Source: a virus
IMG/VR virus record: IMGVR_UViG_3300043775_000947
Span: 1 to 20,245 of that record
Length of the DNA stretch: 20,245 nucleotides
Direction: 5' to 3' (one strand)
Position 1 is the first letter of the stretch; each line of letters begins with the position of its first letter. Positions 6,010 to 12,364 of this stretch are shown piece after piece. The notes below the pieces were generated by a model. That model had not been told where the DNA came from. It did no database searches and worked only from the letters and a program-made list of their open reading frames with translations. Position numbers and translations under genes: made by a program.

Positions 6010-7683
6010 CTATGCTTGCATGGCTTCTACCATCATCTCGCGCTCACGTTCCTCAGCATCAATCTCAGCTTCGTACTCGTCGGCTTGGTCTTCATGGCAT
6101 GTAGTACCATCTGATAAGATATGTACTCTGTCTTGGTATATGAAGTCGTTGCCGTCAGTATCGGGGTGGTTTACGCATACAACATAGTCATTGTGATACA
6201 AACCATCAACAGTCTGTGTCATGTCGTCCATGTGGTAGTACTCACCGTCACGCTCGCATCGGTAGATGTCATGGTGGTCAAGTGTTTCTGTCCAGTAGTA
6301 GTCATCGCCAACACGTACGCATTCGTCCTCGGGGAAATAGTCCTCGTGTCTACGTCCATACGCATAGGTATAGTTTTGGTCACGGCAATACTCGCACACG
6401 TTGTTGCCATCGTGCTCTATGTAGTTAAGGTCGTCATCATCGTAACTATCACCGCAACAGTCGCATGAGCATGAATTGTCCTCGCAGTAGCCATTGGTAT
6501 TGGTCGCGCTGTAATCACCATCGCCCGCTCTGAGGTACGTCTTGCCGTCCACATTGGTAATGCCTACTGTCTGCGAGCCGTTCTCACCGCTGTCTAGGTA
6601 TGGGCAAACCGTACTGCCGTTGCTGGTTGTGATGTACTGAAGCAGTACACCATCAAGGTTGGTGCGGTTCTCGTAGCCATTAGCCTTAAGGTGGTCTAGC
6701 AGATAGCGTCCCTCTGCATACCCATTTGGGTCGGGATACACACGTAGCCAGCCTTGCTCATCGCCATCACGCACGATACACCTAGCCACAACGCGGTCAC
6801 CAGCTTGCACATACGCTAGGCGCAACACACTACGCTCATGGGCATACACACGGATAGCAGACTCATTCTGCATACAGCTGGACACGTGGTCACTGCCATA
6901 CACATCAAGCCAACCCTGCACATCATCGTGCGCTTTGAACTCCACGCGCCAGCCACCACGCGACTGCATATTGCTAGCGTGCTTCTCGGCTATGCTCTTG
7001 ACTTCTAGGTCAGACAGGGCTAGGGCATGTTGGTACTTGGTTAGGTAGCGACCAAGGCGGGTGCGCACCTCGCGCCCATCACGCATATGCTTGAGCGTTG
7101 GGTAGTATGCTATCTGATTGATGTCCTCGGTGGACACGTGTACGCGGTGCAAGGCATTGAACTTATGGAACGCTGTCCATGACGCTTCGTACCGCTCATG
7201 CTGTTCGGGTGTAGCTAGGTGGTGGTTACTGAATGGGTGCAGAGCACGCATGACGTCTATGCCTTCCCACGTGCCATTCTCAAAGTTACCCATGGCTGTG
7301 AATATGGCTGGCTCTATCATACGGGCAACCTTGCGGTTTATGCTGTCCATGTGGTGTATGTAATGGGCAAGCGGGTTTATGTCCAGTATGGTGGTGACAT
7401 CGCGCGCCGCAAGCGGTTTGATTTTGGCTATCGCCTTGGCTGTGTCGTGCCCGCTACGTTGGTAGGCTTTGTGGTCGCCGTTACGGTACTTGCGTCCGTT
7501 GTGCCAGTGGTCGTAGTTCTCTTGCTTGTATTGCGAACCCATGAACTCACGCACGCGGTTGGATACGAAATGCTTGTCGTCCTCATTTTTCCAGCCCGCC
7601 CACGTAGCGAGGAGGGGTGTTGCGGGTACAGTTACTAATGGTGCTGATACTTCTACTTCTGTGCTGTTGCATTTGTTACACAT
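6010..7683 (-). CDS. Large Cys- and Asp-rich phage protein with zinc-finger-like clusters
   Basis: 557 residues from ATG 7683, which has GGAG nine bases upstream; in-frame ATGs at 7692 and 7698 have only T-rich sequence before them. An N-terminal CNKC pair opens the protein. Residues about 35-350 are a mixed, His- and Arg-rich domain containing SSCMQNES and a RLAYVQAGDRVVARCIVRDG strand pair. Residues about 400-435 hold a cysteine cluster (CEDNSCSCDCCGDSYDDDD, then CEYC), and a third section to about 530 repeats Tyr/Asp-rich units (DDYYW, DGEYYHMDD, DGLYHNDY). Similar proteins occur in phages as hypotheticals; a metal-binding or nucleic-acid role is inferred. It has its own strong promoter (7783-7811) with a terminator-like hairpin in the leader. 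Confidence 0.7.
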   Translation of the reverse strand: MCNKCNSTEVEVSAPLVTVPATPLLATWAGWKNEDDKHFVSNRVREFMGSQYKQENYDHWHNGRKYRNGDHKAYQRSGHDTAKAIAKIKPLAARDVTTILDINPLAHYIHHMDSINRKVARMIEPAIFTAMGNFENGTWEGIDVMRALHPFSNHHLATPEQHERYEASWTAFHKFNALHRVHVSTEDINQIAYYPTLKHMRDGREVRTRLGRYLTKYQHALALSDLEVKSIAEKHASNMQSRGGWRVEFKAHDDVQGWLDVYGSDHVSSCMQNESAIRVYAHERSVLRLAYVQAGDRVVARCIVRDGDEQGWLRVYPDPNGYAEGRYLLDHLKANGYENRTNLDGVLLQYITTSNGSTVCPYLDSGENGSQTVGITNVDGKTYLRAGDGDYSATNTNGYCEDNSCSCDCCGDSYDDDDLNYIEHDGNNVCEYCRDQNYTYAYGRRHEDYFPEDECVRVGDDYYWTETLDHHDIYRCERDGEYYHMDDMTQTVDGLYHNDYVVCVNHPDTDGNDFIYQDRVHILSDGTTCHEDQADEYEAEIDAEEREREMMVEAMQA

Positions 7684-7709
7684 GATAGTCATCTCCATAA
7701 AAACTAAAT

Positions 7710-7745
7710 AAAAAAGTACAACCCGACACGTTGTCGGGTTGTACT
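7710..7745 (-). terminator. Terminator-like hairpin in the leader of the Cys/Asp-rich gene (25-bp palindrome, copy 2)
   Basis: Perfect 14-bp arms (AGTACAACCCGACA and its complement) with a three-base centre at 7715-7745 are followed on the minus strand by a run of T. It sits about 37 bases after the -10 box of the promoter at 7783-7811 and before the gene's ribosome site. That is the layout of an intrinsic attenuator, or of an operator that also folds in RNA. It would also stop read-through from the upstream HTH gene. Confidence 0.65.
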
Positions 7746-7782
7746 ACTAAAACAACGTCTGTTCATCAACTGAACATCTATC

Positions 7783-7811
7783 ATTATACTCGCGTTGAAG
7801 TCTTATGTCAA
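7783..7811 (-). promoter_or_regulatory. Perfect consensus sigma-70 promoter for the Cys/Asp-rich gene
   Basis: Minus-strand TTGACA (7811-7806), 17-base spacer, TATAAT (7788-7783): an exact match to the consensus. A small inverted repeat TGTTCA..TGAACA (7760-7776) begins near the expected transcript start and may be an operator or a 5' hairpin. The flanking bases resemble the promoter at 4269-4296. Confidence 0.85.
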
Positions 7812-7832
7812 GCTATGATGTTTTGTGATTGG

Positions 7833-8333
7833 CTATTCCCATTCGGCTAGCAGTGCTTCACGTTTCGCTATTTGGTCTGCTGTCAAGTGCTCGGGGTATT
7901 GAATTGGTTCTTCGTCCAGTGCCGCTACGTAATCGTTCTGCTCATGCTCTTGCGCCATCATGCGCTCATGCCTTTTAATTGCCGCGATGACTGCGTGCTT
8001 ATTCCATTTGTATTGCACTGCTATCTTTTGGAACGAGTGACCTGTGGCTGACAGTTCGTATATGTCTTTGTCGCGTAGCTGGCGTTGGTATGGCACAAAC
8101 CCATCTTGGTCTATTACGTTCGGGTCGCGTGTCTTAAGCAATTCCACAATCGTCTCGGGCTCGTAAAACTTCTCCAGTATGCGGTAGTAAAAGCGTTTCG
8201 TTTGTCGGTGCTGGTTTGGGTATACGAATGGAACGGGGTCGTTTGCGCCATAATGTGAGCCCTTAAGTTTTCGTGTAAATACGACTACGTTGTCTTGGTT
8301 AAATGCTAAATATCCTAGTAGGAATTCGCCCAT
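7833..8333 (-). CDS. HTH-containing putative regulator, possible autorepressor or initiator
   Basis: 166 residues. The N-terminal half (about 1-80) is aromatic and basic (RQTKRFYYRILEKFYEPE). Residues about 88-122 (RDKDIYELSATGHSFQKIAV then QYKWNKHAVIAAIKRHER) have the spacing of a resolvase/sigma-type helix-turn-helix. The acidic tail ends ALLAEWE. AGGAGA lies seven bases before the ATG. The promoter (8408-8437) has a perfect inverted repeat of GTTACGCTA across its -10 box, and the region upstream holds about twenty more copies of GTTACG. The simplest reading is that this protein, or another phage factor, binds that motif and controls this gene. Whether it is a repressor or a replication initiator is open. 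No named family is recognised. Confidence 0.65.
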   Translation of the reverse strand: MGEFLLGYLAFNQDNVVVFTRKLKGSHYGANDPVPFVYPNQHRQTKRFYYRILEKFYEPETIVELLKTRDPNVIDQDGFVPYQRQLRDKDIYELSATGHSFQKIAVQYKWNKHAVIAAIKRHERMMAQEHEQNDYVAALDEEPIQYPEHLTADQIAKREALLAEWE

Positions 8334-8398
8334 TTTGTTCTCCTATGTTGTTACGCTAAATTGGTGTTACGCAAGTTGTAGTGTGAAAATACCCCTGC

Positions 8399-8420
8399 GT
8401 TACGCTAATTATAGCGTAAC
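8399..8420. promoter_or_regulatory. Perfect 22-bp operator-like inverted repeat over a -10 box
   Basis: Arms GTTACGCTA (8399-8407) and TAGCGTAAC (8412-8420) flank the centre ATTA. The minus-strand -10 TATAAT of the HTH gene occupies 8413-8408, at the centre of the palindrome. A protein bound here would block RNA polymerase, so this looks like a repressor operator. Confidence 0.75.
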
Positions 8421-8437
8421 AGTTTTGCATGGTTCAA
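8408..8437 (-). promoter_or_regulatory. Sigma-70 promoter for the HTH gene
   Basis: Minus-strand -35 TTGAAC (8437-8432), 18-base spacer, -10 TATAAT (8413-8408). The transcript would start near 8401, about 68 bases before the ATG at 8333, and would carry two more GTTACG elements in its leader. Confidence 0.7.
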
Positions 8438-8921
8438 GTGAATTACGTAACGTTGCGTAACAGTGTTACGGAAATAAATAGCGTAACGGGGTTGTTTTTG
8501 AGGTGTTACGGTATAGAAGCTACGTAACGGGTGAAGTGAGCGTGCCGCGAGGTATGCCTTTGGTGGTGCGGTGTTACGGAGAAAAAACAGGGAAATACTG
8601 CGTTACACTCAAAAAACAATAGCGGCTAGACACTCGCTAATAGCGTAACACTTCCACGCATTTCTGTATCATTTTGCTGTTACGGAGGATTACTACTTTT
8701 CCTATCTATATATATTTTATGTAACTTGTAACACGACACCTCAATGCTTACTGCCACAAGGGTTTCCAGCGGTATAGGCACTTTTTTGTTACGTAGGAAA
8801 AGTTCGGTAACAGACATACGAAGTCATACTCTATCTACACGGGCGTAACACTCCGTAACGGCTTACCCAATCTCCGTAACATATTGATTTCATTGCGATA
8901 CGCAATTTACGTAACGGGTTT

Positions 8922-8946
8922 ACAACCCGACATGGTGTCGGTTTGT
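8922..8946. repeat. 25-bp palindrome, copy 3
   Basis: Arms ACAACCCGACA and TGTCGGTTTGT (one mismatch) in the gene-free region, directly right of the last GTTACG element. It is paired with copy 4, 21 bases away. The spacer on the minus strand contains TATGAT, a possible -10 box, so the pair may flank a promoter; no good -35 is seen. Confidence 0.7.
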
Positions 8947-8967
8947 GCTACTATCATAGAACGAGTG

Positions 8968-8992
8968 ACAACCCGACACGGTGTCGGGTTGT
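8968..8992. repeat. 25-bp palindrome, copy 4 (perfect)
   Basis: Twelve-base perfect arms ACAACCCGACAC and GTGTCGGGTTGT around a single central G. It is the most symmetric copy and best defines the consensus. There is no adjacent T-run on either strand, so operator or protein-binding function is more likely here than termination. Confidence 0.75.
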
Positions 8993-9130
8993 GCGAAAGG
9001 GGAAATTCCTTATGTCAAGGGGGTGGCGTTTGCGCATTTGGCATGGCGCGATGTCGGTCGCATACTGGTCGCTCGCTTCCTCGCTGGCTGGCTCGCTGGC
9101 TCGCTTACTGATTGTCACTCGTTCCGGGCA
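8993..9130. other. Gene-free stretch with short TCGCTGGC direct repeats
   Basis: Between the palindrome pair and the leftward terminator I see no convincing gene. Bases 9069-9105 repeat the unit (C)TCGCTGGC/CTCGCTT about four times. Copies of GAACGAGTGAC face each other at 8959-8969 and 9114-9124. A plus-strand frame from ATG 9012 (52 codons) is open, but it runs through a minus-strand terminator and has low-complexity Ser/Leu/Ala content, so it is not called. Confidence 0.4.
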
Positions 9131-9162
9131 TAAAAAAACCCCACTCATTTCTGAGCGGGGTT
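9131..9162 (-). terminator. Strong rho-independent terminator, leftward
   Basis: Minus-strand stem AACCCCGCTCA / TGAGTGGGGTT with a GAAA tetraloop and seven Ts. It lies 110 bases after the stop of the gene at 9272-9817. It closes that single-gene transcript and shields the GTTACG region from it. Confidence 0.92.
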
Positions 9163-9237
9163 CGGGTTAGTTATAAAGCTGGGTTTTTAATTTTCGTTTC
9201 ATCATTTGAAAGCAAGCGTATCGCCACATGATTTTAG

Positions 9238-9259
9238 CAAGGCGGCTTGCGCCGCCTTG
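9238..9259. terminator. GC-rich hairpin just after the stop of the 181-residue gene
   Basis: Perfect nine-base arms CAAGGCGGC and GCCGCCTTG around a four-base loop, 12 bases beyond the stop codon at 9272. On the minus strand it is followed by CTAAAATC rather than a T-run. It probably protects the mRNA 3' end or assists the stronger terminator at 9131-9162. Confidence 0.5.
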
Positions 9260-9271
9260 TTTCCTGTTAGT

Positions 9272-9817
9272 TTATTTTAAGATGATTTCAAGTGTTTGAA
9301 TGAAAGCCGCGTATGCTTGCTCAAACTCTTTGATTTTGCCGCTTGGTATGATGTTGATAAAATCATCAAGGTTTTTCTTTTCTTTCGCGATTAGCGCATT
9401 ACGCACCTTTTCAATGCTAGTGGGCTTTGCTTTTGGCGCCGCCGCTGGTGCCGCTGGTGCCGCTGGTGCCTTTGCCATGCGAGCCGCGCGGATTTTTGCC
9501 GCCGCCGCCGTTTTGCTTACCAACCACTTGAAACCTTTTGGCGCTAATGATTTGACGCGGCGAGCAACCCATTTTTGAGCGCTTTCAAGTTTGATTGTTT
9601 TGCCTTCTACCGCCTTTTGGTAGTCAATCCATGCGAGCGCTACCGCTTTTTTGCTGGCGTCTTGGTCTTTCTTGTTGGTTGCTTGCGCTATGTAAGCCGC
9701 CGCGATGATTAAAGCGGCGAGCGCTTCATTACCTGATTTTACTACACCAGCGCAAGCGCCTTTGAATTGCTCAGGTGATACAGTGATAACAACAGCTTTG
9801 CTAGATTTGTTTGACAT
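9272..9817 (-). CDS. Small basic Ala/Lys-rich protein, function unknown
   Basis: 181 residues, rich in Ala and Lys, with no membrane segment or signal peptide. Residues about 10-110 form predicted helices with basic patches (KWVARRVKSLAPKGFKWLVSK, KIRAARMAKA). A flexible APAAPAAPAAAPKAKP linker (about 117-135) leads to a C-terminal helical segment (about 136-181). A nucleoid- or DNA-binding-like protein is plausible from composition. It is a single-gene transcription unit with its own near-consensus promoter (9868-9895), a GAAA-loop hairpin at the 5' end and a strong terminator, suggesting high early expression. AAAGGAAAT precedes the ATG. No family is recognised. Confidence 0.65.
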   Translation of the reverse strand: MSNKSSKAVVITVSPEQFKGACAGVVKSGNEALAALIIAAAYIAQATNKKDQDASKKAVALAWIDYQKAVEGKTIKLESAQKWVARRVKSLAPKGFKWLVSKTAAAAKIRAARMAKAPAAPAAPAAAPKAKPTSIEKVRNALIAKEKKNLDDFINIIPSGKIKEFEQAYAAFIQTLEIILK

Positions 9818-9867
9818 GATATTTCCTTTATTAAGTTGAGTTAAGTATCGCTTTCGCGACAGTTCCT

Positions 9868-9895
9868 ATTCTACACTGATATCATATTCTGTCAA
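9868..9895 (-). promoter_or_regulatory. Near-consensus sigma-70 promoter for the 181-residue gene
   Basis: Minus-strand TTGACA (9895-9890), 16-base spacer, TAGAAT (9873-9868). The transcript would open with a TCGC-GAAA-GCGA hairpin (9848-9859), which often stabilises mRNA 5' ends. Palindrome copy 5 lies 10 bases upstream of the -35, where an activator or repressor could act. Confidence 0.8.
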
Positions 9896-9905
9896 TAGGT
9901 ATCAT

Positions 9906-9930
9906 ACAATCCGACATGGTGTCGGGTTGA
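9906..9930. repeat. 25-bp palindrome, copy 5
   Basis: Imperfect arms ACAATCCGACA and TGTCGGGTTGA immediately upstream of the -35 of the promoter at 9868-9895. There is no T-run. Placement next to a promoter supports an operator role for this palindrome family. Confidence 0.7.
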
Positions 9931-10125
9931 TACCCCTACCCCCGTAATTCCTGGATTTGTGCGCCTCTCCTCTCCTCTCTGTTTTGGACAAGCATCTTTC
10001 TATTTTCATATCATGACACCCCCTGACTTAATATGATGACCCCTAAAAATTTTTATTATAAAATTTTACAGGTTCGAGCCCCGCGACGTTGACAAGTTAA
10101 TGATTTATAAGGTAGATTACGCCCC
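9931..10125. other. Divergent intergenic region before the terminase genes
   Basis: No gene is seen. It contains a pyrimidine-rich run (about 9961-9985, CTCTCCTCTCCTCTC), an AT-rich inverted repeat (about 10044-10067) and a GGTTCGAGCC segment (10071-10080) resembling a tRNA T-arm. A TTGACA at 10089-10094 with TAGATT 18 bases on could be a rightward promoter, but its start point would fall at the terminase ATG, so the late promoter is not settled. A cos or pac site could lie here, as is common next to terminase genes; this is inference. Confidence 0.4.
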
Positions 10126-10818
10126 ATGGCTTCGCAGAGAATACAACTATATGATTTGCTTGAAGGAGTGGTTCCATACGAACCCCATTTAATACGTACA
10201 CCAATGCGTACTGAGGACTTAATGCCAGAACAAATCGTAAGTGCCGCTGCCAAAACAGCGAAAGATATACTCCGTAGGAGTGGTGCGCCCGACATAGAGG
10301 TCACCGATGAGGATGCAGCCAATGCTGAAACAGCGTTCCAAGCCTATGTGGACGGGAATAAATCCGCCCTAACCCATACAAAACTGCAAAAACCCGAATC
10401 CATTATCAAATTAGAAGCGCTAGTATCGGAATACGACTGGCGAGTCATCCAGCATACGGACCAAATTCGTATGATAGTCACGAACAAACTGCTAAACCTG
10501 TCCGATAACAAGGACCCGAAGGTACAACTCAAGGCTGTAGAGCTGCTAGGCAAGCTGGCAGACGTAGGAATGTTCGTTGAGAAGCAAGAAATCACGTATA
10601 AACAACGTACTGACGACGAAATCGACGCGGCACTGAACGAAAAACTGGGAATGCTGATAGAAGGAAGCTTTACTTCAACTGCCGAAACCGCTCCAGTACC
10701 GTTAGTGAACGCTACCAAACCTAAAACCGTGGACATACTAGTCCAAACTGACCCACTTGCTGTGTCACCACTGCCATCCATGCCTAAAATTGACATTGGA
10801 GCGCTATTAGGTGAGTAG
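10126..10818 (+). CDS. Terminase small subunit (putative)
   Basis: 230 residues, soluble and largely helical. Residues about 95-170 contain RMIVTNKLLNLSDNKDPKVQ then LKAVELLGKLADVGMFVEK, resembling the helix pair (R..ALELLGK..GMFVEK) that I associate with small terminase subunits and their oligomerisation core. The C-terminal 50 residues are Pro/Thr/Val-rich and probably disordered. The gene directly precedes and overlaps the large terminase gene by eight bases, the usual order. Small subunits form rings that recognise the packaging site and feed DNA to the large subunit. The ATG at 10126 has a modest AAGG upstream. The call rests on position plus the helical motif. Confidence 0.75.
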   Translation: MASQRIQLYDLLEGVVPYEPHLIRTPMRTEDLMPEQIVSAAAKTAKDILRRSGAPDIEVTDEDAANAETAFQAYVDGNKSALTHTKLQKPESIIKLEALVSEYDWRVIQHTDQIRMIVTNKLLNLSDNKDPKVQLKAVELLGKLADVGMFVEKQEITYKQRTDDEIDAALNEKLGMLIEGSFTSTAETAPVPLVNATKPKTVDILVQTDPLAVSPLPSMPKIDIGALLGE

Positions 10819-12355
10819 TTTAAGGGAATACATTGCTACTTTGCCGTTAGAGCAGGGTGTAAATGTCTTGACAAACCTGAAAAAGATGCCTGAAAGGGAA
10901 CAGCAGGAGTTTTTAGACCTTATTGAAGAGAAAATGACCCGCATAAAACGAAATGCGGCTCAAGGCGGACTGCTTGACTTCGTAAAAGCGGTGTATCCAA
11001 ACTACATGGTGGGTGCCCACCACAAAAGACTGGCTAAATTACTGGAGGAGGCGATTGATGGTGATAAAAAACGTATTATTGTTAACATTGCTCCTCGTAT
11101 GGGTAAGTCTGAGCTTGTGTCTTATCTGTTCCCTGCTTGGTTTTTGGGACACCACCCAGATAAAAAGATTATTATGGCCACGCATACCGCTGACTTGTCT
11201 ACTACTTTCGGTCGCAGGGTGCGAGATTTGGTTGGTAGTAAAGAGTATCGAGGTGTATTCCCAAATGTATCACTAAATCAGGATGCAAAAGCGGCCGGGC
11301 AGTGGAACACTAGCGACGGCGGTCAGTATTATGCGGCTGGTGTGGGCGGTGCGTTGGCTGGTCGCGGTGCCGATGTGTTTGTGATTGATGACCCGCACTC
11401 AGAGCAGGAAGCGAAAACAGGTAACCCGTCGGTGTTCTTATCCGCATGGGAGTGGTTCCAGTCAGGGCCGTTACAACGGTTGATGCCTAATGGGGTTATC
11501 ATAGTAGTCATGACACGTTGGTCGATGATGGACCTGACAGGTCAGTTGGTTAACCACATGATAAAGAACCCCGATGCCGACCAGTGGGAGGTCGTTGAGT
11601 TTCCAGCCATACTAGATGAAGGTACCGAAGATGAAAGGTCGCTATGGCCAGAGTTCTGGCCCCTTGAGGAGCTCAAGAAGAAACGCGCTGGTATGGATAC
11701 ACGGTACTGGTCGAGTCAGTATTTGCAGAATCCAACTGCAGAAGGAGCGCAACTCATTAAGAAAGAGTGGTGGTCGCACTGGGAGGGAGAGGCACCACCG
11801 GTATGTGAATATACGATTATGTCTTTGGACGCGGCTCAGGAGTCTCACAACAGGGCTGACTATAATGCAGTTACACTCTGGGGCATATTTTTTAATGAAG
11901 AGACCAATCAGAATAATATAATCTTGCTCAATGCGTGGAAAGAGCGGATGGAGTTCCCTGAACTCAAACGACGCATGATTGCCGAATACAAGGAATGGGA
12001 ACCGGATACGTTCTTGGTGGAGAAGAAGTCTAACGGTGCAGCGCTATACCAAGAGCTACGGTCCATGGGTATGCCTGTTTCGGAGTACACACCGGTGAAA
12101 GATAAGGTAGCTAGGGTTAACTCGGTTACTGATTTGTTTTCATCAGGTATGGTTTGGGCCCCAACAGACAGACGTTGGGCGAATGAGGTGATAACAGAAT
12201 GTGCCGAATTCCCAGTAGGCACGCACGATGACTTTGTGGATAGCTGCACACAGGCGTTAATCCGATTTAGAAAAGGTGGCTTTATTAAGTTACCTAGCGA
12301 CGAAGCTGATGATGATGTATTATATCGGTATCAACGTAAAGCAGCCTATTACTAA
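10811..12355 (+). CDS. Terminase large subunit (packaging ATPase/nuclease)
   Basis: 514 residues. The ATPase domain has a Walker A-like PRMGKSE (about 95-101), a Walker B VFVIDD (about 189-194) and the conserved coupling strand VVMTRWS. The C-terminal RNase H-like nuclease domain shows MSLDAA, a middle FLVEKKSNG segment and HDDFVDS near the end, supplying the acidic metal ligands. The enzyme docks on the portal, cuts concatemeric DNA and pumps it into the prohead. The start is a GTG at 10811 overlapping the small-subunit stop, with GGAG nine bases before it; the next in-frame ATG would remove the N-terminal helices. The length is typical. Confidence 0.93.
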   Translation: MSSLREYIATLPLEQGVNVLTNLKKMPEREQQEFLDLIEEKMTRIKRNAAQGGLLDFVKAVYPNYMVGAHHKRLAKLLEEAIDGDKKRIIVNIAPRMGKSELVSYLFPAWFLGHHPDKKIIMATHTADLSTTFGRRVRDLVGSKEYRGVFPNVSLNQDAKAAGQWNTSDGGQYYAAGVGGALAGRGADVFVIDDPHSEQEAKTGNPSVFLSAWEWFQSGPLQRLMPNGVIIVVMTRWSMMDLTGQLVNHMIKNPDADQWEVVEFPAILDEGTEDERSLWPEFWPLEELKKKRAGMDTRYWSSQYLQNPTAEGAQLIKKEWWSHWEGEAPPVCEYTIMSLDAAQESHNRADYNAVTLWGIFFNEETNQNNIILLNAWKERMEFPELKRRMIAEYKEWEPDTFLVEKKSNGAALYQELRSMGMPVSEYTPVKDKVARVNSVTDLFSSGMVWAPTDRRWANEVITECAEFPVGTHDDFVDSCTQALIRFRKGGFIKLPSDEADDDVLYRYQRKAAYY

Positions 12356-12364
12356 GGAATTACT

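Larger units (their letters stand above)
8350..8915. repeat. GTTACG iteron-like array, candidate origin or control region
   Basis: Eighteen exact GTTACG hexamers (counting both strands) and four further GTTAC pentamers lie in 566 bases; about 0.3 exact copies are expected by chance. The loose consensus is TGTTACG followed by G, C or T and then A-rich bases. Copies point both ways with irregular spacing. Sites start at 8350, 8366, 8399, 8415, 8446, 8456, 8465, 8482, 8505, 8523, 8573, 8644, 8679, 8788, 8844, 8854, 8875 and 8910. An AT-rich patch (about 8700-8722, CTATATATATTTTAT) lies inside. No convincing coding sequence occurs on either strand here. Confidence 0.85.

Noticed and set aside
8350-8915. 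Whether the GTTACG array is a CRISPR array
   Set aside because: Repeats are only six to ten bases, irregularly spaced and in both orientations; no uniform repeat-spacer pattern or cas gene.
8954-9148. Minus-strand 64-codon frame
   Set aside because: It would start inside the terminator of the 181-residue gene and pass through a 25-bp palindrome; no ribosome site is seen.
9012-9170. Plus-strand frame of 52 codons with a GGGGA site upstream
   Set aside because: It is built largely from TCGCTGGC-type repeats, runs through a strong minus-strand terminator and has no recognisable domain.
10068-10094. A functional tRNA gene
   Set aside because: Only the T-arm-like part is present; the T-stem pairs poorly and no acceptor 5' strand, D-arm or anticodon arm can be found upstream.
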